Source: Roseobacter fucihabitans
GTDB taxonomy: Bacteria; Pseudomonadota; Alphaproteobacteria; Rhodobacterales; Rhodobacteraceae
Assembly: GCF_014337925.2 (NCBI RefSeq)
Contig: NZ_CP143423.1
Coordinates: forward strand, 3,316,501 to 3,380,500
Direction: 5' to 3'
Length of the DNA stretch: 64,000 bases
This document shows positions 15,690-24,896 of the stretch, in pieces (the first letter of the stretch is position 1; every line of letters begins with the position of its first letter). Position numbers and translations under genes: made by a program. The notes beneath the pieces were generated by a model. It made no database searches, was not told where the DNA came from, and saw only the letters and a list, made by a program, of their open reading frames with translations.

Positions 15690-16260
15690 TCGTTCGAATG
15701 CTGACGACCGGAGACGAAACCAGGGGAACAGAAATCTGAGCGAAATTGCTATTCCCTGAAAGCCTTCGTGATTTCTCTGAAAGGCCGCCAGAATTTCCCT
15801 GTTAATAGTTTTAGGGAATTCGCCCACAAGACACTGTTCTGTTTGCTTAATTCTTAGTTTTAGACATCGGATATTGCCGAAACCGCGCGTATTCCCTGTA
15901 AAATCCCCTGTTTTCAAGGAATTTCCGGGTAGACTGGATAGCTGCGAACTGCCCGCACAGCCACTTTTTTCATAAGCATTTGATTTGAAAGCGTTTTTTG
16001 GAGAAGGTTCGAATCTGTTGACATGAGCCAAACCAATGCATCAACATTTGCATCAACAAATCCATCAACATGTCAGATTCACGTTCACTAGTGATTAGTG
16101 AAATAGTCCGGGCTTATGCCTGACGAAAACTTTGCGGAAATGTCCAAACTCCACCCCGCAAAAACTCCAGTCCAAACAATTTTGGAAATAGAAAACTCTC
16201 GAAGGCGCACCAAACTCTCTGTCTGGCGCTTGTCGCAGGTAGCGTGAGTGTACTCAAAGC
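15690..16260. repeat. Intergenic region with TTCCCTG repeats
   Basis: No gene is supported here. TTCCCTG occurs at 15752, 15795 and 15892, with TCCCCTG at 15904 and a reverse-complement-like TTAGGGAATT at 15811. Further on, GCATCAACA/CATCAACA is repeated around 16038-16070. Clusters of such motifs are familiar from the ends of integrative elements in alphaproteobacteria, but I cannot identify an integrase or attachment site. Confidence 0.4.
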
Positions 16261-16264
16261 GGCG

Positions 16265-17226
16265 CTAGACCATCTAGGCATTGAATCGTAGTGTTCGATG
16301 ATGCTACCTTATGCGAAGACGCCTGTGTCGGAGATTGCCGATCAACTGGGCCGAGACCCATCGACGATCTACCGTGGGATTAAGCGGAACTCGGTGCGCT
16401 TTGATGATCAGCCAGAGCTGAACGGCTATCACGCGTTGAATGCGCAAGACCTGTACGAAGACCGGCGCGCCATCCATCGCAAGCTGAACCGATTTCCAGA
16501 AGTCATGGCCGCTGTGCGCAGCGGTTTTGACGCTGGATGGTCGCCCGAAAAAATCGCTGGCCGGATGCGGTTGGAGCGGCATCCCATGCGGGTCAGTCAT
16601 GAGACGATCTACCGATACGCATACTCGAAAGATGGCCGTGCTGAGAAGTTCTATCAGCATCTGCCGCGTCATCGGCGCAACCGCAGACCTCGCGGCATGC
16701 GCAAGCGGTATGGCAATCAGTTCCTTGATGAATTAGCGATTAAGCACCGTCCCGAAACTGTTGGAGATCGCGTTCAATTCGGCCATTGGGAGTGCGATCT
16801 GGTCATGTTCCGCAAGGAATTTGGCAAGGCCGACGTCACCTCTCTGGTCGAACGCGTCAGCCGGTTCGCAGTCGTCCTGAAGAACCTAGACCGGCAGTTT
16901 AAACCTGTCATGGAAGGCCTGGTCGATGGCCTGTCATCCCTACCAGCGCATGCCCGGCAATCCATCACCTTTGATCGCGGGACAGAGTTCAGCGCCTGGC
17001 AACATATGAAAGACGGTCTTGGCGCTGGCAGAAAGGCACTGTCGAGAACACCAACAACCGTCTGCGCCGATGCCTCCCCCGCAAGTCTGATCGGACGGCA
17101 TTCACAAATCGATATGTGAAGTCGATTTGCGACCGCCTCAACGCGACGCCGCGTAAATGCCTAGGGTATCAAACGCCAGCAGAAGTGTTTCGCAAAAAAC
17201 TCATAGAAGGAGCTACAATACCCTGA
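16265..17226 (+). pseudogene. IS30-family transposase, inactivated
   Basis: The body (AKTPVSEIADQLGRDPSTIYRGIKRNS; SHETIYRYAYS; FGHWECDLV; TFDRGTEF) is a typical IS30 transposase with N-terminal HTH and DDE core. Three defects are visible. An in-frame TAG at 16289-16291 separates the first residues. A segment between TEFSAWQHM and WQKGTVENTN is lost around 17022. Downstream sequence continues in a different frame (NRLRRCLPRKSD ... AEVFRKKL) to a TGA at 17224. The catalytic glutamate is therefore out of frame and the element is dead. Confidence 0.8.
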
Positions 17227-17751
17227 TAAACTCGAAACACAGAAATTGCGCTTCGCCGTGAGTTCACAATGAGATTTATCAGGGCTGGTGCTTGCCAGTG
17301 ACGTCGGCGGTTGATCACCCTGATCGTCATGACATCGATGATTGGGTGCTGAAGGGACCAAAGAATGGACGTATCGAGGAGCTGGTAAGAGAGCTGACGC
17401 TTGAACGCGGGTTGCGATTGCATGACGTCGAGAACCTCATTTTAGAGGCCCTTGAGGCACAACAAAGGAGGCAGGACCCTCAAGATCTAGGGTAGTACAG
17501 GCGCTGGCGTTGTGGCCGTTCAGTTAGTTCATATCATTGTTGCCGACCAAGCGTATCACAAACCTAAGGTGTTGAACGTAACACCCGTTCACGGCTCCGC
17601 ATGGGTGCCGAATTCGAATGTCGCCAATGCCGCAAGATATGCGAGTGGCTGCTGTGTTTGGAAATGTCCGCTTCCGAACAGCGTGCCGGGCAGAAATGCA
17701 GGCTGCGACCGCAGCATTGAGATGTCGCGACCAATGGCAATTATGGGCCGT
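17227..17751. other. Intergenic after the IS30 remnant
   Basis: I see no recognisable gene. A 67-codon frame at 17292-17495 has a helical, charged C-terminus (RIEELVRELTLERG; DVENLILEALEAQQRR) but no ribosome site or family resemblance. The first ~60 bases probably contain the IS30 right end. Confidence 0.35.
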
Positions 17752-18693
17752 TCAATCTGCTATATTCCTAAGGTTCTTCGCGATGCTTTGCATGTGTCGT
17801 ATATCCGTACCGCAGCAGCCGCCAAAGACGGTAATATGCGGGAACCTTTGCCGAAGGTTTGCGAGTTGCCCCCCAAGTTCAATAGGGTCACCCGCATCTA
17901 ACACCTCCGCATTGTCCAGTTCCGCGTGACTGCACCGCGACGCATTCGCCACGATGCCCCGTACACGCCGTATCCATGGACCATCGACAAGGACGTTTGC
18001 AAAGTGATCAGGATGTGCGCAGTTAATCATAAAGTAAGACGCATAGCCGTCGGTGCCATCATCCACCTCTTTGATGGCGTCTTCCAACGACGCCCCAGTC
18101 GGCAGACGCCCATCAACTTCAACGGTGAAGGCCACAACGACCGGAATTCCAAACGACCGCGCAGCGCGCACGATCCCAGTCGCTTCCGCTGGATATGCGA
18201 TTGTGTAGGCGCTAATTATGTCCACGTCGGTTTGGGCCAAGACCGCGACTTGTTCCGCATGATACGTCTCAGCTTCTTCAGCATTCATTTGCTCACTGGG
18301 GGCATATGCATCGCTGCGAGGCCCAACATTGGCGCTGATCACGGTTGGTAAATCTCCGTACTCATTTCTCGATTCGCATAGGTGACCGATAGCCTTTTTG
18401 TTCAGCTTGATCAGTTGCTCGGGCGAATAACCGATGACTGCACCACGATCACGATTTGCGACCCACGTGGCGCTTTCAAGAATGACACCAACGCCGTGTT
18501 CTTTGCCCAACGCGATCAAATCACGGGCGTATCGGTTGAGATGAGCCCGCCCTTCTTCTGTTTCCAAAAGCGGAAAGGTTGCAAATCCGGGAAGATCGAC
18601 ATTTTGGGTGAAAAGGAGATCAGTCTCCATCCCTGTGTAGGTCAGAAAGAGGTCCGCGTTGAGCTGAGGTAGATTGTACCGATGGATATGCAT
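17752..18693 (-). CDS. Homocysteine S-methyltransferase family protein
   Basis: A 313-residue cytosolic enzyme with the zinc-ligand motifs of the pterin-independent homocysteine methyltransferase family: NCAHP (Cys in the middle of the protein) and GGCCGTD near the C-terminus, plus the N-terminal barrel strand TGMETDLLF (usually GGLET). It would transfer a methyl group from an S-methyl or N-methyl donor to homocysteine, giving methionine. It lies 50 bp downstream of a SAM-dependent methyltransferase gene on the same strand, so together they may form a methyl-transfer pair. The donor is not evident. Confidence 0.85.
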   Translation of the reverse strand: MHIHRYNLPQLNADLFLTYTGMETDLLFTQNVDLPGFATFPLLETEEGRAHLNRYARDLIALGKEHGVGVILESATWVANRDRGAVIGYSPEQLIKLNKKAIGHLCESRNEYGDLPTVISANVGPRSDAYAPSEQMNAEEAETYHAEQVAVLAQTDVDIISAYTIAYPAEATGIVRAARSFGIPVVVAFTVEVDGRLPTGASLEDAIKEVDDGTDGYASYFMINCAHPDHFANVLVDGPWIRRVRGIVANASRCSHAELDNAEVLDAGDPIELGGQLANLRQRFPHITVFGGCCGTDIRHMQSIAKNLRNIAD

Positions 18694-18743
18694 GCGTTAG
18701 ATCCAGCCCTCAGTTCTCAAGGATGTCCGCGTCGTGGTTGGCG

Positions 18744-19577
18744 TCACCTAGGCTTTGTGACGATTATCTCGACTGGTGAGATGCGCCCCGCCTGCAAGTT
18801 CGCAACCATATTGGGTATTTTCTGCGCCGTTGATTGCTGCATGAGCACGTGAAGCCCCAAGGGTGGCGGACCATCGGCGGCGTCGCTCGCCGCTTTCATC
18901 TTTTCGAAGAACGCCATCGCAAAATCGCGACGGTCCTCTTCTTTGACGATTTGCAACCCATTAGCTTCCAACGCCGACCGGTACTCTTTCGGTTCTGCCA
19001 GCCAGCTTGTGGCAGACGTCGTTGCCCAAGGGACCGGATAGATAAAGTCATCGTCATTGGTCTTCATGATATCGTAGATGCCGAGCTTTCCGCCGGGTTT
19101 CAGCACACGTGACACTTCAGAAAACAAGGCGGCTTTGTCTTCGATGTTCATGCCAACATGCATCATGAAAGCGCCATCAAAACTTGCGTTCTCAAAGGGC
19201 AGTGCTTGCGCGTTGCCACAATGAAGCGCGATACGGTCCGAAAGGCCTACCCAGTCGCACAGTACAGTTCCGGTCTCAACATATTCAGGCGTCAGATCGA
19301 TGCCCGTGACGTTTGCACCATACGTCTTCGCAACAAAACGTGCTGATCCGCCTAGACCGCAGCCGATATCAAGTATGCTTTGCGTTGATGTTATTTCCAA
19401 CTGATCCAAGAAGTGGGCGCTCGCGATCCGGCCGCCGATATGAAATTCGTCAACCGGCCCAAGGTCTTCAACGCTTGCATTCTCAGGCCTTATGCCCAGT
19501 TTCTCCAGGCCAACTTGAATTGCAGACAGTAGAGTTCCGTGATGATAGTGGGCGGAGATTTTTTCAGAATTATTCAT
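18744..19577 (-). CDS. Class I SAM-dependent methyltransferase
   Basis: The start is the ATG at 19577 (MNNSEKISAHYHHGTLL); the frame upstream of it has no family character. Methyltransferase motifs are clear: I, LDIGCGLGGSARFVA; II, GIDLTPEYVETG; post-II, NAQALPFENASFDGAF; III, LKPGGKLGIYDI. The layout resembles methyltransferases of glycine-betaine/ubiquinone-type small substrates, but I cannot name the substrate. Pairing with a homocysteine methyltransferase suggests a cycle in which SAM is used and methionine regenerated. Confidence 0.8.
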   Translation of the reverse strand: MNNSEKISAHYHHGTLLSAIQVGLEKLGIRPENASVEDLGPVDEFHIGGRIASAHFLDQLEITSTQSILDIGCGLGGSARFVAKTYGANVTGIDLTPEYVETGTVLCDWVGLSDRIALHCGNAQALPFENASFDGAFMMHVGMNIEDKAALFSEVSRVLKPGGKLGIYDIMKTNDDDFIYPVPWATTSATSWLAEPKEYRSALEANGLQIVKEEDRRDFAMAFFEKMKAASDAADGPPPLGLHVLMQQSTAQKIPNMVANLQAGRISPVEIIVTKPR

Positions 19578-20011
19578 AAGAATGACCTTTTCGGTAATCC
19601 TCACACTATCTGCATTACTTTTCGTTGAGTCTAGAGATTGAACCAACGAGGTGGTTGGTGCTTGATCAGCGAAGGTCGGGAAAGCCCTCAAGTTCGACTA
19701 TCTGAAACAACCAAGTCGAGTGGCCATCGCACAACCTTAAGTTGTTTAACATAACACCCCTTAGCCGACGTTCACGTGTCGTTACGGCAAGCGATTTCAG
19801 CCAAAGGTTGTCTACGCGTGCAGTTCATTGAAAGCGCACGCGCAGACACAATTGCCACAAATTGCCGGACATTTGGTCCGGCATGATGAGCCCAAACGGG
19901 ATCACCGCCATTCCCATCGCCACAGTTGATCCGCCCCACAGTGCGGTGTCTTCTGTGGTCCCCGCGCTCAACGGGTCCGGACCCCCAATTCAATCTCATA
20001 AATCAAACCGC
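19578..20011. other. Intergenic region with palindromes beside the ParB genes
   Basis: No recognised gene. Notable structures are TGCCGGAC (19863-19870) paired with GTCCGGCA (19876-19883) around a 5-base loop, and a perfect 12-bp palindrome GGGTCCGGACCC at 19973-19984. An imperfect inverted repeat (TTGTCT-GCGTGC and GCACGCGCAGACACAA) lies around 19808-19851. These lie just downstream of the ParB-like genes and could be binding sites or element-end structures. Confidence 0.4.
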
Positions 20012-20911
20012 TTAAGACCCGAAAGCCTCTCGCTTAGTGATCTTCTCAAATTCGGGCAGAAATTCTTCATGGTGCAGCGCAAGATACCTCCTGATCCGCG
20101 CGTTGCTAAGCAATTTGGTGACGTAACCACGCGCAAGAACAAGGTTGAGATGGTCGATGCCAAAGGTATTCTCTACCAAGCGCACCTCCCTTTCGAGGTT
20201 TGCGGACTCATTTTCCATGAGATCAAGTTGTTCACGAGATATGCCTTTGAAGTTTTTGGGCGTCGCACCGGCAATCAACTGATTTTCGGGTGTTGCCGCC
20301 AGTAGTGAGCGGGCATAGTTAATTGTATATTTATTCATCGCGACCATCAGCCGGGCCGCCTCGATCTGACGCGGCGGTTTCATCTTCTTGAGAATGCGAA
20401 ATCCTGTCAATGCAACCTGCTTGTCTTTGAGCAAATCCGCCGCTTCACTACAAATGCCGTCCAAGAGACGCCGCTTCTCCTGCAATGTCTTGATGTTGAC
20501 GTTGAGTGCACGTGCCAAGCGCTCCTCGGGAACACCAAGTGTCAGCGCACGCAAGATCATTTTATGCTCTTGAATTGTCGCCAGACGGCTGATGCGTTTG
20601 TTGTAGGTGAAGGCCTCATCATCTGTTGAAACAATGCACTGTGCCGCTGTCTCACCATGGTCTTTCAAGGCTTCAAACCGCAGATGGCCATCAAGCAATA
20701 TGTACATTTTGGGATCGTTTCGGTCGCGAGTGACCACAATGGGTTCAACGAGGCCAATCTCACGAATGGACGCGACGATCTGGCCATATTTGACGGTCGC
20801 CTTTGTCTGCGGCGTGACCAGATAGAGCGGTGCGATATACTCAAACGATATGTGTATCAACTCACGTTCAAAGGCGGCAGCGATGGTCCGTTCTGAAACC
20901 GACGGCGTCAT
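20012..20911 (-). CDS. ParB-like protein with RepB plasmid-partition domain
   Basis: A 299-residue protein. Residues ~20-110 form a ParB/Srx-type N-terminal domain (IREIGLVEPIVVTRDRND, then ILLDGHLRFEALKDHG, the GHxR-like box). The middle has an HTH region (GVPEERLARALNVNIKTLQEKRRLL), and the C-terminal half (MKPPRQIEAARLMVAMNKYTINYARSLLAATP) matches the RepB plasmid-partition domain. It overlaps the upstream ParB gene by 4 bp. There is no ParA ATPase or replication gene beside it, so it is not an ordinary partition locus. Its function with a serine recombinase is unknown. Confidence 0.85.
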   Translation of the reverse strand: MTPSVSERTIAAAFERELIHISFEYIAPLYLVTPQTKATVKYGQIVASIREIGLVEPIVVTRDRNDPKMYILLDGHLRFEALKDHGETAAQCIVSTDDEAFTYNKRISRLATIQEHKMILRALTLGVPEERLARALNVNIKTLQEKRRLLDGICSEAADLLKDKQVALTGFRILKKMKPPRQIEAARLMVAMNKYTINYARSLLAATPENQLIAGATPKNFKGISREQLDLMENESANLEREVRLVENTFGIDHLNLVLARGYVTKLLSNARIRRYLALHHEEFLPEFEKITKREAFGS

Positions 20912-21810
20912 GCTGTTTCTCCCTCAAGACGGGACAATCGATCTGCGATTGTTTTGGGAATGTTAGCCAGACCTTCAGCACGCAACAGCGTCACGAAGTT
21001 CTCATCCGACAGGAGGGTTTTCAGCGATTGTGTGAGGAAGAGCATTTCGCTGCGTGTTGCACCTGCTTTGCGCAACAGAATTTTCTTTCGCTCAACATCA
21101 TCTTGATAGGTCTTCAACAGCGCTTCGACGGATAGGTTCTTCTTTGAGCGTCCATTTGATGTTGCCTGCCCTTTGCCATGCTTCAACCTTGCCTCGACAA
21201 GCCGTTTCGCTGTCAAAAGGCGACCGCCGCGCAACAGCTTGCTTTCATAGGCTTTGCGCAAAACTGTTTGAACGTTGACGTCTTCCGCATCTGCAATGTC
21301 GACCGCAACACTTACAGGAATTTTCCCACTTTCAACAGCACGCAGAAGCCGATGTTCATGGCTTTCCAAAAGACGAATGACGCCATGCACGTATTTGTTT
21401 GAAAGCTGGGTCTTTGCGGCGATTTCGCGTTCAGCGTATCCACTGTCTTTGAGACGTTTGATGTCTCTCAGCAAATCAAGTGAATGATGTTGCCTGCGTG
21501 CGAGGTTTTCAACCAGGCTCATCACAAGACAATCCTCAGAACTGGCGGTGATTACAACGGCGGGTATTTTCTCTTGCCCTAGGGTCTTGAAAGCTTCCAA
21601 CCGACCTTGGCCGCAAACCAATTCATATGTCGGATCATCACTTGTTTCATCGTTGCGTGCTGCAACGGTGATTGGGCGCTTGAGGCCAAGTTCAGCGATA
21701 TTCGCAACAATCTCATCAAATATCTTTTGATTGCGGACGCGGGGGTTAACCACTGTGATTGCGTTGACGGCAATGAGTTCGGTATGTGCGAGCAGGGCAT
21801 CAGACGTCAT
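20908..21810 (-). CDS. ParB/RepB/Spo0J family protein
   Basis: Start chosen at the ATG at 21810 (MTSDALLAHTELIAV), which overlaps the recombinase stop by 4 bp. It has the ParB nuclease-like N-terminal domain: IAELGLKRPITVAARND, ELVCGQGRLEAFKTLG (GQGR in place of GERR/GEHR) and VMSLVENLARRQHHSLDLL. A central HTH follows (YAEREIAAKTQLSNKYVHGVIRLL). Modern ParB proteins are CTP-dependent DNA clamps; whether this one binds CTP is not known. Middle gene of the recombinase-ParB-RepB unit. Confidence 0.85.
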   Translation of the reverse strand: MTSDALLAHTELIAVNAITVVNPRVRNQKIFDEIVANIAELGLKRPITVAARNDETSDDPTYELVCGQGRLEAFKTLGQEKIPAVVITASSEDCLVMSLVENLARRQHHSLDLLRDIKRLKDSGYAEREIAAKTQLSNKYVHGVIRLLESHEHRLLRAVESGKIPVSVAVDIADAEDVNVQTVLRKAYESKLLRGGRLLTAKRLVEARLKHGKGQATSNGRSKKNLSVEALLKTYQDDVERKKILLRKAGATRSEMLFLTQSLKTLLSDENFVTLLRAEGLANIPKTIADRLSRLEGETA

Positions 21811-23363
21811 GCAACCTCCAGAATTGGAGTGCGTTCGCACATAGCGAAGAGTTGCGTGAGATCATCAAATCGGTAAGCGTCGAGCGACAAGCCGTTGCTT
21901 TCGGACAGACGCAATTTCGGAAGTGTCATTTCAGCTGTCGGTAGCAGGTAATAGTCGAGTGGTGTTTCGTTTGCCTGATCCATGCGCACAACAACTGTGA
22001 TATCGGGCAAAAGACCGGTATCTAACCTGATGTTCCATCGATACGCACCGGCACCGGTCTGTGTGCATCTGGCGATAACAACAGATGCAGAAAATTCATG
22101 ATTGATGGTCAGAAAGCCCGTCTTCTTATCATGCTGGACCAGCCCGCCAACCTGTTCGATACCACCTACTGTCTCATGGATTATCCTCGCATGAATCTTA
22201 CGCAGACGTTTGTTGATCTCAATGTAGCGATAATCTCTATCAGGGGTGAAACCGACCAACTTGTATGCTCTAAGTAAGCTGCCAAACCTGCTTTGATATG
22301 CACCACTAGAGGGCAAGGCACTGGCTTCGTTGATAACAATGCCAGATAGGAAACCATACGTTTCGAGTGCGTCTCGCAATCCATCCAGCATTTCTTCGTC
22401 AGAATAGCGTTGTGCTTTGGCCGCGAAAATTACCTTGGCTGCGACAAACAATCCGGCATCTACAATGGCTTCGAACGCGCCCTCGGAGCGTACCCAGCTG
22501 TCAGGACTATTGTGTACATGGCGTTTCTTCAATTTAAATGAGCTACGGTTCCAAATGTTGTTACCTATATATTTCTCGTTTGTGAGGAGCTGGCGAACCA
22601 CTGACGGTGTCCAGTCCCGGTCCAGATCGGTTGTAATGCCTTTCGCATTCAAGTCGGCGGCGATCATGGCCTCAGATTGCATGTCATTGACAAAACTTCG
22701 GAATATCTTGTTTACAACCGCGATCTCGTCAGCTGGGCCCGGTACAAGCGTCACACGGTCCGTCTGAATGCTCTTATGTTCGCCGCGAACAAGAATGCCT
22801 TTCTGATTGCCCGCCCCATCGATCAGCATGCGTCGCAACCCAAATCCAGGCGGACCGCCCTGACGATATCCCATTTCAATCAGCCGTGACTGACCGGCAA
22901 AGACCTTTTGCGAAAGCTCGCGACTGTACTCGCCCGCCATCGCACGTTTGACGCCCTTAACGATGGTGGAAACTGGACTGCCGTCATTCTCAAACTGCTC
23001 AGCGCAATATTCAACCGAAATGCCAGCGCGTTTGCAGATATATTCGTAATATGCGCTCTCATCCGCATCTTGAAATCGGCCCCAACGGCTGATGTCGTAG
23101 ACAAAAACAGTCTTAAAGTCTGTCTTTCCGGCCTGAATGTCGTCGAGCAGCTGCGTTAGCCCATCGCGCCCCTTTATCCGCAGACCACTTTTGCCAGCGT
23201 CGGAATATGTCTTAACGATCTGATATCCCCGCTGCTCAGCGTAAAGGCCGATCGCGTCCGCCTGATTTTCGGTCGAGTAACGCTGATGCTCTGTCGACAT
23301 GCGAACATATTGCGCGGCCCTCTTGCGGCTGTCTTGCTGGTGATCATCGTCTGGCCAACTCAA
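21807..23363 (-). CDS. Large serine recombinase
   Basis: A 518-residue site-specific recombinase. The N-terminal resolvase domain has the catalytic serine in YVRMSTEHQ (Ser23, with Arg21) and the DISRWGR motif. It is followed by the recombinase domain (YRQGGPPGFGLRRML; ALFxAAKVI-like segments). I do not see the zinc-ribbon cysteines common in phage integrases of this type. Such enzymes integrate, excise or invert DNA between short att sites. It is the first gene of a three-gene unit with two ParB-like genes, all with 4-bp overlaps, implying a coordinated protein set. Confidence 0.9.
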   Translation of the reverse strand: MSWPDDDHQQDSRKRAAQYVRMSTEHQRYSTENQADAIGLYAEQRGYQIVKTYSDAGKSGLRIKGRDGLTQLLDDIQAGKTDFKTVFVYDISRWGRFQDADESAYYEYICKRAGISVEYCAEQFENDGSPVSTIVKGVKRAMAGEYSRELSQKVFAGQSRLIEMGYRQGGPPGFGLRRMLIDGAGNQKGILVRGEHKSIQTDRVTLVPGPADEIAVVNKIFRSFVNDMQSEAMIAADLNAKGITTDLDRDWTPSVVRQLLTNEKYIGNNIWNRSSFKLKKRHVHNSPDSWVRSEGAFEAIVDAGLFVAAKVIFAAKAQRYSDEEMLDGLRDALETYGFLSGIVINEASALPSSGAYQSRFGSLLRAYKLVGFTPDRDYRYIEINKRLRKIHARIIHETVGGIEQVGGLVQHDKKTGFLTINHEFSASVVIARCTQTGAGAYRWNIRLDTGLLPDITVVVRMDQANETPLDYYLLPTAEMTLPKLRLSESNGLSLDAYRFDDLTQLFAMCERTPILEVA

Positions 23364-23451
23364 TGCTGCGGCTCTCCATTCTTCAAATTCGCAAACCTGT
23401 ACGGGAATTCTGCGATTCCTTTCTCAATCTTAACGGGAGAGGGGTGGAAGC

Positions 23452-23703
23452 ATGTTTCATAAAAAGGGCAGCTTGTTTCATCGAGAATGCGAGGGACTGG
23501 TTTCTGCTTCAGAATATCGAAAGGCGATCAGTTCAGCGCTGTCTCAAGAATTGGGCGGTGCTGGTCGCGCAGCGAAAGAAACAGCTCGGTGGACGGGAGC
23601 TAGCGAACGAACAGCTAAAAACTGGATATCGCAAACCTACGGTCCAACCGGTGAGAACCTGATTGAGCTGATGCGGCATTCAGACACCGTCCTTGACATT
23701 GTT
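23452..23703 (+). pseudogene. HTH-type DNA-binding protein, truncated by IS3
   Basis: A GGGAGAGGGG ribosome site precedes ATG 23452. About 80 codons read SASEYRKAISSALSQELGG ... ARWTGASERTAKNWISQTYGPTGENLIELMRHSD, a helix-turn-helix seen in small phage-like or mobile-element regulators. The sequence then runs into the IS3 left end near 23704 and the native C-terminus is missing. It is divergent from the serine recombinase with an 88-bp gap, so it may have regulated that operon. Confidence 0.65.
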
Positions 23704-23766
23704 TGGTCTTGCCACGTTTTAGTTCCGGTCTCTTTCGAGCAATGTTTGCTATGAAGGAGATAGAGA

Positions 23767-24042
23767 ATGGCACCGAGATACACAGACGAGTTTCGTCTTG
23801 ATGCAGTACGCATCGCAACGACCAGTGGGCTGACACGACCGCAAGCGGCAGCGGATTTAGGAGTTGGGCTTTCGACGTTGAACAAGTGGGTTCAAAAGCA
23901 TCAGCATGACAACCTGATGTCGGGTCCTCACGAGGATGTCGAGAAAGAGAACGAACGCCTTCGCAAGGAAGTTCGGTTGCTTCGCGAGGAGAGGGAAGTG
24001 TTAAAAAAAGCGGCAATCTTCTTTGCAGGCCAAAGTCGGTGA
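23767..24042 (+). CDS. IS3 OrfA transposase subunit
   Basis: A 91-residue protein: N-terminal HTH (RYTDEFRLDAVRIATTSGLTRPQAAADLGVGLSTLNKWV) and a C-terminal leucine-zipper-like region (KENERLRKEVRLLREEREVLKKA). The A7 run at about 24003-24009 near the gene end is the usual slippery site for -1 frameshifting into orfB to make the OrfAB transposase. Confidence 0.9.
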   Translation: MAPRYTDEFRLDAVRIATTSGLTRPQAAADLGVGLSTLNKWVQKHQHDNLMSGPHEDVEKENERLRKEVRLLREEREVLKKAAIFFAGQSR

Positions 24043-24896
24043 GGTTCGCCTTTATCGACGCCTGGAAAGAAGAATGGCCTGTCGAATTTCTTTGCCGCGT
24101 CATGCAGGTTACGTCGCGAGGATTTCGCGCGTGGCGAAGCCGCCCGATGAGCCAGCGACAGCGCGACGATATGGTGATCCTGGCGCATATCCGCGAACAG
24201 CACCGCTTAAGCCTGCAAAGCTATGGCGGGCCTCGCATGACCGAAGAACTGCAAGAACTGGGTCTGCAAGTTGGGCACCGGCGCGTGGGCCGCTTAATGC
24301 GGGAGAATAGCATCAAAATCATCAGGACCCAGAAATACAAGGTTACGACCGACAGCAATCATGCGTTTAACATCGCCCCTAACTTGCTGGGCCAGGACTT
24401 CTTTGCAGATGGTCCAAACCAAAAGTGGGCCGATGACATTTCCTACATCTGGACCAGTGAGGGCTGGTTGTATCTGGCAGTGATCCTTGATTTGTATTCC
24501 CGTCGTGTCATCGGTTGGGCGGTTAGCAATCGTATGAAGCGGGATCTGGCGATCCGAGCATTGGATATGGCTGTGGCACTGCGGCAACCGCCGAAGGGCT
24601 GCATGCATCATACGGATCGCGGGTCGCAATATTGTTCAGGCGACTATCAGAAACGGCTGTCTAAACACGGCTTCCAAGTTTCGATGAGCGGTAAGGGAAA
24701 CTGCTACGACAATTCCATGGTTGAAACGTTCTTCAAATCACTCAAGGCAGAGCTGATTTGGCGCAACCGCTGGGAAACCAGGCGTAAAGCCGAAGGGGCG
24801 ATTTTCCAGTATATCAATGGGTTCTACAATCCACGACGGCGGCACTCGTCATTAGGTGGCAAAAGCCCCTTGGCCTTCGAACGAAAGGCTGCCTAA
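24039..24896 (+). CDS. IS3 OrfB transposase (DDE integrase core)
   Basis: A 285-residue frame beginning at GTG 24039, overlapping orfA. The catalytic DDE residues are recognisable in KWADDISYI, HHTDRGSQY and GNCYDNSMVETFFKSLK, followed by the C-terminal motif FYNPRRRHSSLGGKSP. It is expected to be made mainly as a frameshift fusion with OrfA. No internal stops are seen. Confidence 0.9.
   Translation: MRFAFIDAWKEEWPVEFLCRVMQVTSRGFRAWRSRPMSQRQRDDMVILAHIREQHRLSLQSYGGPRMTEELQELGLQVGHRRVGRLMRENSIKIIRTQKYKVTTDSNHAFNIAPNLLGQDFFADGPNQKWADDISYIWTSEGWLYLAVILDLYSRRVIGWAVSNRMKRDLAIRALDMAVALRQPPKGCMHHTDRGSQYCSGDYQKRLSKHGFQVSMSGKGNCYDNSMVETFFKSLKAELIWRNRWETRRKAEGAIFQYINGFYNPRRRHSSLGGKSPLAFERKAA

Noticed and set aside
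16006-16015. GGTTCGAATC, the T-loop sequence of tRNAs
   Set aside because: Flanking bases do not form the T-stem or acceptor stem, and no anticodon arm is present upstream.
15690-16260. CRISPR-like array
   Set aside because: TTCCCTG repeats are short and irregularly spaced, with no repeat-spacer periodicity and no cas genes.
17292-17495. 67-codon plus-strand frame with helical C-terminus
   Set aside because: No ribosome site, no family, next to IS30 debris; kept only as a note in the intergenic entry.
19772-19999. Possible short protein on the minus strand near the ParB genes
   Set aside because: Several frames are open, but none has a start signal or recognisable motif; the palindromes better explain the region.
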